From Ridgeia piscesae (Eukaryota > Annelida > Polychaeta > Sabellida > Siboglinidae), in assembly GCA_025642075.2 (NCBI GenBank), contig JAODUO010000029.1:622001-686000 (forward strand): a DNA stretch of 64,000 nt, given 5' to 3'. Below, piece by piece: positions 62,801-64,000 of this stretch. The stretch's first letter is position 1; each line of letters opens with the position of its first letter. Below the pieces are notes generated by a model. That model saw nothing but the letters and a program-made list of their open reading frames with translations. It was not told the origin of the DNA and made no database searches. A program made the translations under genes and the position numbers.

Positions 62801-63605
62801 CTGACTGACTTCCTGTTTTCAGAACGTTGGCATCGACAAGGGTGAGATACCAGACTTAGCTAAGGTGAGTCGTAGAGTGCACCTCATACGACTGAGGCTT
62901 GTTCTTCTGGCAATGTGTGCTGTCTTAGAACGTCTTACATAAACCTTCTGTTTAATCGCATGACGGGATCTAATTTGTCCAGTGATTAGGTCTTCTAGAC
63001 ATGCTAGTCCCCCTTTTGTATAGGTATAGAAAAGTCATATTTGGGAGGGTGACATTTTTGAGCATATGTTGTTGTTTTGTACATGGTCATGATGTATCAC
63101 ATGACCTGTCACATGACAGGAAATCAGTGAGAGGGAGCCCTACAGTTTCTTTTCTGATCTTACAATGTCTTGCTGTGATGTTCCAGTTTTGAGGTCCTGA
63201 AACTGGAAGGGTTTTAAAAATAAGGGTTGACAAGGAAACACATTACATTTGTTTTCATAAAATTGACCCCGTTTTTTCTATTTTGAGGTGTCTTTAATAA
63301 GATTTGAGCAATAAATATAAAATGGTTCCTTCTGTGGGTGTGAATGGGTTTCACTGCAAACCTGATGTTGGTGTGTGCACGATTCTGGACGCTGTAGTCT
63401 GTTCACTGCAGATACAGTCATTTTCATTTTGATATTGTTTCCACCACAACCCACCTGATAACGCCAAAACCCCACCCCCACCCCCACCCCACCCACTCCA
63501 ACGGTGTCTACTCTAGTTTTTGGATGTTTTGCATTGCGTTTTTGTTGCGTTGCTGAAGTGCAGATTTTCTCTTTCTCGTAGGTACTTGTGGAAAATGCCC
63601 ACGGT
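30220..63605 (+). CDS. PICALM: PICALM/AP180-family clathrin adaptor gene (ANTH domain part; 3' end beyond window)
   Basis: This gene encodes the N-terminal membrane-binding domain of the AP180/CALM endocytic adaptor. Family members bind PI(4,5)P2 and R-SNAREs (VAMPs) through ANTH, and bind clathrin and AP2 through a disordered C-terminal tail. Nine GT-AG exon positions join in frame to 810 nt (270 residues), with position 8 present as two alternatives. The order of conserved blocks follows human CALM throughout: MSGQS start, [73 protein letters not shown]. Relative to human CALM there is one extra residue near 152. The exon encoding the APSSLL-type continuation and the whole clathrin-binding tail are not in the window. 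Invertebrates usually have one gene for PICALM and AP180 together, so the symbol marks the family, not strict orthology. The span given here includes introns and the candidate microexon. Confidence 0.95.
31019..31182 (+). mobile_element. hAT-type MITE, truncated copy F
   Basis: Starts CAGGACTTTATGCAGGATAA and follows the family through ACAAACACATGTGACATCCA, then ends at about GATTTTGGAAAA before a T-rich tract. The right third is missing. Lies in PICALM intron 1. Confidence 0.65.
31962..32234 (-). mobile_element. hAT-type MITE, copy B (273 bp), perfect 8-bp target duplication
   Basis: Element ends CATAGCTTTATGTAGAGAC and GCATAAAGCCCTG are flanked on both sides by ATCGTTAC (31954-31961 and 32235-32242). 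The interior contains the family hallmarks GTCCATTGGACGGGTAAAA and ATGAAGGAGCAAAAAAGGT. This copy gives the cleanest definition of the element's boundaries. Confidence 0.9.
34214..34818. mobile_element. Inverted-repeat DNA element, about 600 bp, in intron 1
   Basis: The left part (GATCTTTTACTTTCTAACCT, CCAAACTACTCCTCACATAT) is the inverse of the right part (ATATGTGAGAAGTAGTTTGG, CAGAAAGTAAATGACAAGATC). The arms reach about 170-190 bp with moderate divergence. The centre is a TTAGRTTAAG-like low-complexity stretch. Non-autonomous; family unknown. Confidence 0.55.
34803..34920 (+). other. Unexplained coding-like stretch in intron 1
   Basis: After an AG at 34802, a plus-strand frame reads [20 protein letters not shown], then [17 protein letters not shown], and stops at TGA shortly after 34920. 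It is more GC-rich than its surroundings and rich in codon-like third-position G/C. Its first 16 bases overlap the inverted end of the neighbouring element. It could be an exapted exon, a transposon remnant or chance. I recognise no family. Confidence 0.25.
35073..35369 (-). mobile_element. hAT-type MITE, copy C (297 bp)
   Basis: Same family as copy B: first base mutated (GATAGCTTTATGCAGAGAC), right end GCATAAAGCCCTG. Flanked by CTGCTATG (35065-35072) and CTACTATG (35370-35377), an 8-bp duplication with one change. Confidence 0.85.
36010..36175. repeat. Diffuse AAATACAAATAC-type interspersed repeat
   Basis: Recurring AAATACAGAT, AAATACAAATAC and ACAAATACGTATTTGAACCC words resemble a common interspersed repeat type in animal genomes. 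Boundaries are unclear. Confidence 0.35.
38130..38426 (+). mobile_element. hAT-type MITE, copy D (297 bp), next to exon 2
   Basis: Starts CAGGGCTTTATGCAGGATAA, ends TCTCTACATAAAGCTATG. It is flanked by ATGACATG (38122-38129) and ATGACGTG (38427-38434). The element ends only 51 bp before exon 2, so the presumed branch-point zone and polypyrimidine tract follow it immediately. Confidence 0.88.
38478..38620 (+). CDS. PICALM: PICALM exon 2: ANTH helices 2-4
   Basis: Residues 44-91. [20 protein letters not shown] is followed by [20 protein letters not shown] and HLMNYGNE, closely following human CALM ([24 protein letters not shown]). Acceptor TTTTTGTTGTAG, donor GAG|GTATGT. The exon starts in phase 1 and ends in phase 0. 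These helices carry further basic residues of the lipid-binding face. Confidence 0.97.
38776..38952. repeat. (CA)n tract and short GGTCACAACCATGTTGTATGCA repeats
   Basis: A (CA)n tract at about 38776-38807, then about four to five degenerate copies of GTCACAACCATGTTGTATGC up to 38952, in intron 2. Confidence 0.8.
39004..39524. repeat. Duplicated segment in intron 2 (two copies, about 160-180 bp)
   Basis: Copies at 39004-39161 and 39342-39524 share GACATCGATATTTGACTCAA, GAACTCAATTCAACAAGTTT and TTAGTTAAACACAAATGTTT. The second has an extra CCAAAC-rich insertion. This may be a local duplication or two pieces of one interspersed repeat. Confidence 0.75.
41387..41462 (+). CDS. PICALM: PICALM exon 3
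   Basis: Residues 92-116 plus the first base of Gly117: [20 protein letters not shown] then KTGVQ. Human CALM has RFIQYLASRN..FNLSNFLDKSGLQ at the same place. Acceptor TTGCCTTCCAG, donor G|GTGAGT. Confidence 0.97.
41463..42680 (+). other. PICALM: PICALM intron 3 (1.2 kb)
   Basis: GTGAGT...CATGCAG. Mostly unique sequence, with a perfect pentanucleotide array in its middle. Confidence 0.9.
42052..42170. repeat. Pentanucleotide microsatellite (GTGTT)n, about 24 copies
   Basis: Uninterrupted 5-bp repeats in intron 3. Phantom open frames (Cys/Val/Leu-rich on plus, HNTTQ repeats on minus) cross it. Confidence 0.98.
42681..42783 (+). CDS. PICALM: PICALM exon 4: [18 protein letters not shown] block
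   Basis: Completes Gly117 and encodes up to Arg150, ending with two bases of Gly151. [18 protein letters not shown] is the most conserved signature of the AP180/CALM ANTH domain, followed by [17 protein letters not shown]. Acceptor ATTCATGCAG, donor GG|GTAAGT. Intron 4 follows and is by far the largest. Confidence 0.98.
45698..47546. repeat. Minisatellite, 35/36-bp unit, about 52 copies
   Basis: The unit is GACTCCATCTGGTCAGGACT followed by GGAGAGTGTCAGTGTT. A one-base difference (GACTGGAGAG or GACTGAGAG) gives 36- or 35-bp forms. Further variants are TCAAGACT and CTGTCTT for CAGTGTT. CTGTCTT forms dominate the left part and CAGTGTT the right part. Short phantom open frames read [12 protein letters not shown] on the minus strand. 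Confidence 0.97.
48727..50306. repeat. Minisatellite, 46-bp unit with dimeric (92-bp) structure, about 34 copies
   Basis: The unit is GCTCCATTCAGGACAACTGT, then CTGGCTGTCTTCATTTCG, then either GACTATATT or GATTGTTTT. The two endings mostly alternate, and CTGTCTGTC / CTGGCTGTC vary with them, giving a 92-bp higher-order unit. The last four copies are diverged (TTTCTTATATTG, GGAGTCAGGAC). Because 46 mod 3 = 1 and the unit has no stop, all three plus frames are open for hundreds of codons. None is called as a gene. Confidence 0.97.
50901..51714. repeat. Minisatellite, alternating 76/74-bp units, about 11 copies
   Basis: The unit starts AGTCAGAGTGTCTCTGTGTC, continues TGGCTAGGTAATAGTGACAG and ends GTTATCTCTTAAATTC. 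Starts at 50901, 50977, 51053 and 51127 give spacings of 76, 76 and 74. The 2-bp difference (GACAGTGTAG or GACTGTAG) then alternates, making a 150-bp higher-order unit. Copies are otherwise almost identical. Confidence 0.96.
52523..52580 (+). repeat. Stray copy of the 46-bp unit with its 3' flank
   Basis: CATTCAAAACAACTGTCGGG, CTGTCTTCATTTCGACTGTA and then TTGAAAAGTATATTGCTG match the 46-bp unit plus the sequence just right of that array (TATTGAAAAGTATAGTGCTG, about 50312-50334). It is a displaced duplicate about 2.2 kb away. Confidence 0.8.
52600..52706 (+). mobile_element. hAT-type MITE, partial copy H
   Basis: Right-end fragment: ACCTGTGCGAAATGGGTTTT, ACCTGTCCACATGTCAGGTG, then CTCCACATAAAGGTATG, aligning with the right third of copies D and E. 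Confidence 0.6.
52881..54107. repeat. Minisatellite, 35-bp unit, about 34 copies
   Basis: The unit is ACAGTTTCAGCCAGTCTGCA followed by CGTAGGAGGGGATGG. CATG or CACG, and GGGCAG or GGACAG, are the main variants. CACG copies cluster at about 53.14-53.47 kb and CATG copies on both sides. Degenerate copies fade out on both flanks, to about 54160 on the right. Confidence 0.97.
55197..55464 (+). mobile_element. hAT-type MITE, copy E (268 bp)
   Basis: Starts CAGGGCTTTAAACAGGATAA and ends near GTCACTGCATAAACCTACA, with the family interior (ATGACCTGAAATAAA, CCTGTCCGAATGACGGGTGG). The flanks GTATGATA and GTATGAAG agree at 6 of 8 bases, compatible with an old target duplication. Confidence 0.75.
56452..56494. 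repeat. (ATC)n microsatellite
   Basis: ATCATCATC with TATC interruptions. Confidence 0.9.
58193..58232 (+). CDS. PICALM: PICALM exon 5 (40 nt)
   Basis: Completes Gly151 and encodes [13 protein letters not shown], residues 152-164, matching human GADGVMRTMNTEK with one extra residue. Acceptor TTGTTTTTGCAG, donor AAG|GTGGGT. The identification depends on phase and on the RTM.(S/T).EK motif, and both are satisfied. Confidence 0.95.
58233..59165 (+). other. PICALM: PICALM intron 5 (933 bp)
   Basis: GTGGGT...TTTGTAG. Unique sequence, no additional exon or element recognised. Confidence 0.85.
59166..59222 (+). CDS. PICALM: PICALM exon 6 (57 nt)
   Basis: Residues 165-183, [19 protein letters not shown], matching LLKTVPIIQNQMDALLDFN of human CALM. 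Both boundaries are in phase 0 (GTTTGTAG|CTC, GAT|GTGAGT). Confidence 0.96.
59223..59710 (+). other. PICALM: PICALM intron 6 (488 bp)
   Basis: GTGAGT...TGTGTAG; nothing else recognised. Confidence 0.85.
59711..59822 (+). CDS. PICALM: PICALM exon 7
   Basis: Residues 184-220 plus one base of Glu221: [20 protein letters not shown], then [36 protein letters not shown] is a family hallmark. The final Leu220 corresponds to human CALM L219, reported to contact the VAMP8 SNARE motif. Donor G|GTAGAT is weaker than the others. It must pair with either of two downstream acceptors (60551 or 61304). Confidence 0.97.
59823..60550 (+). other. PICALM: PICALM intron 7 (to exon 8a)
   Basis: 728 bp, or 1481 bp if exon 8b is used. 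Its last 100 bases hold the tandem duplication of the 3' splice site, listed separately. Confidence 0.85.
60460..60561 (+). repeat. PICALM: 51-bp tandem duplication of the exon 8a 3' splice site
   Basis: 60460-60510 and 60511-60561 agree at 45 of 51 bases. Each has GTTTCCCTTTGAGC, ATGTGTGG, a CTTTCAG acceptor and the first exon bases. The left copy therefore offers a second AG at 60498-60499. If used, it adds 51 nt in frame but reads GAG GAC TAC TTT GTT TCC CTT TGA, ending at a stop at 60520-60522. Confidence 0.9.
60551..60657 (+). CDS. PICALM: PICALM exon 8a (first mutually exclusive alternative)
   Basis: Completes Glu221 and encodes residues 221-256: [20 protein letters not shown], then [16 protein letters not shown]. 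It aligns with human EKYFDMKKNQCKEGLDIYKK..FLKVAE without gaps. The exon is 107 nt, phase 1 to phase 0. Acceptor CATCTTTCAG, donor GAG|GTAAAG. Met245 (human M244, a reported VAMP8 contact) is kept. Compared with 8b it has Gly247, Ser249 and Lys250 just after that Met, and His237 mid-helix. Confidence 0.96.
60658..61303 (+). other. PICALM: Spacer intron between exons 8a and 8b (646 bp)
   Basis: It starts with a CpG-rich 100 bp after the 8a donor (CCGACGTCTCGAGC, GTCCGCGGTAG, CCGCGGCCGTCTCG), unusual in this AT-rich locus. The rest is unique. It is long enough that short-intron steric exclusion alone is unlikely to keep the two exons apart. Confidence 0.8.
61304..61410 (+). CDS. PICALM: PICALM exon 8b (second mutually exclusive alternative)
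   Basis: Same 107-nt length and phases as 8a. It encodes [20 protein letters not shown], then [16 protein letters not shown], identical to 8a at 24 of 36 residues and nearer to human CALM at I237, L242 and E250. Acceptor CCATTGTTTCAG with a short pyrimidine tract, donor GAG|GTGAGT (stronger than 8a). Met245 is kept. If spliced after 8a, the frame becomes AGA AAT ATT... and ends at TAG after 21 codons. Confidence 0.96.
61411..62822 (+). other. PICALM: PICALM intron 8b-9 (1.4 kb)
   Basis: GTGAGT...TTTTCAG. Carries a GGTCAT-rich degenerate repeat directly after exon 8b; otherwise unique. Confidence 0.85.
61437..61675. repeat. Degenerate GGTCAnnTTGTGA-type minisatellite after exon 8b
   Basis: About ten loose copies of a 20-30 bp motif built on GGTCAT, (A/G)TGTTGTGAC and GAGGGGGTCAGG. 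It starts 27 bp after the exon 8b donor. Confidence 0.7.
62823..62864 (+). CDS. PICALM: PICALM exon 9 (42 nt), end of ANTH domain
   Basis: Residues 257-270, [14 protein letters not shown], matching human QVGIDRGDIPDLSQ. Both ends are phase 0 (TTCCTGTTTTCAG|AAC, AAG|GTGAGT). In family members this segment leads directly to an APSSLLDALEQHL-type continuation, which is not found in the remaining 1.1 kb. Confidence 0.96.
62865..63581 (+). other. PICALM: PICALM intron after exon 9
   Basis: Starts GTGAGT. A C-rich/CCACCCC tract lies at about 63471-63496. No other exon was recognised before the microexon candidate. Confidence 0.8.
63582..63605 (+). CDS. PICALM: Candidate 24-nt PICALM microexon
   Basis: TTTTCTCTTTCTCGTAG|GTACTTGTGGAAAATGCCCA, then CGGT|GTGAGT. 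The acceptor has a strong pyrimidine tract and the donor is consensus. The length (24 nt) and phase (0 to 0) would insert VLVENAHG between exon 9 and the next exon without changing the frame. Human CALM, as I recall it, has no insert here, so this would be an optional exon. No transcript evidence is available. Confidence 0.5.
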
Positions 63606-64000
63606 GTGAGTGGCCCCTTTTCCTTTCAAACTTGGGTTGCCTGTTATCCCTAGTTGGGTGCACTGACACTGGGCAGTGTGAGGGACAGGGTAGTCGTACC
63701 TGTCCATGCACTTGCTTATCCCCTCAAACGCGACAATCAGCAACTATGTCCTGTACAGAAAACTGTGTCAACTAAAAGTAACAGTTTACACATTTTTTTC
63801 ATAGATATATCACAACTTAAAGCAGATTTGAATAAATTTTGTTTGGAATGTGGCAGTGGCAATTTCATAAATGGTATCACAAATTTCTTCTAGATAGCAG
63901 TGTAATTTTGTTTAATCCATTTAATATGTTGTAAGTTGTTTCCACAGGTTTAAAAATATGATTTCTGATACGCATACCTTGCGTTTATTTTTTATTAAAT
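63606..64000 (+). other. PICALM: PICALM intron, runs off the window
   Basis: Unique AT-rich sequence; the next conserved coding block is not reached. Confidence 0.75.

Overview
The window looks like nuclear genomic DNA of an invertebrate animal. It has long AT-rich introns, GT-AG exons, a 5'-truncated LINE, DNA transposons and MITEs, and a very large amount of minisatellite DNA. The one confidently recognised gene is an invertebrate PICALM/AP180 (Drosophila lap, C. elegans unc-11) family clathrin adaptor. The transposon types and protein divergence fit a marine lophotrochozoan, perhaps a mollusc, but the taxon is an inference.

Region 1-29.3 kb: no host gene is supported. It holds tandem arrays with periods of 32, 21, 58, 31, 12, 28-29 and 13 bp, the last about 2.47 kb long. 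It also holds TA-rich tracts, a CR1/L2-like LINE 3' end on the minus strand (3.2-3.66 kb), a palindromic MITE inserted in TA repeats (7.04-7.58 kb), hAT-type MITE copies, a small hairpin MITE (19.68-19.84 kb), and a decayed 3.15-kb DNA transposon with long terminal inverted repeats (23.54-26.69 kb).

Region 30.2-64 kb: the plus-strand PICALM/AP180 gene. Nine exon positions encode 270 residues of the ANTH domain, and the gene runs off the right edge. All splice phases agree and the joined coding length is 810 nt. Exon 1 carries the PIP2-binding pattern K28, K38, K40, H41 known from human CALM. Intron 4 is 15.4 kb, of which about 5.5 kb is four unrelated minisatellites.

The most interesting signal is at exon 8. 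Two tandem homologous exons (60551-60657 and 61304-61410) have the same length (107 nt), the same phases and 24/36 identical residues. Including both, or skipping both, shifts the frame into an early stop, so they must be mutually exclusive. They encode the ANTH helix that in human CALM contains a residue (M244) contacting the VAMP8 SNARE, so the swap could tune R-SNARE cargo selection. The first alternative also has a 51-bp tandem duplication of its 3' splice site that creates a decoy acceptor with an in-frame stop. A strong candidate 24-nt in-phase microexon follows exon 9.

A dispersed hAT-type MITE family of about 300 bp is present in eight full or partial copies. Four have clear 8-bp target duplications, and one ends 51 bp before the exon 2 acceptor.
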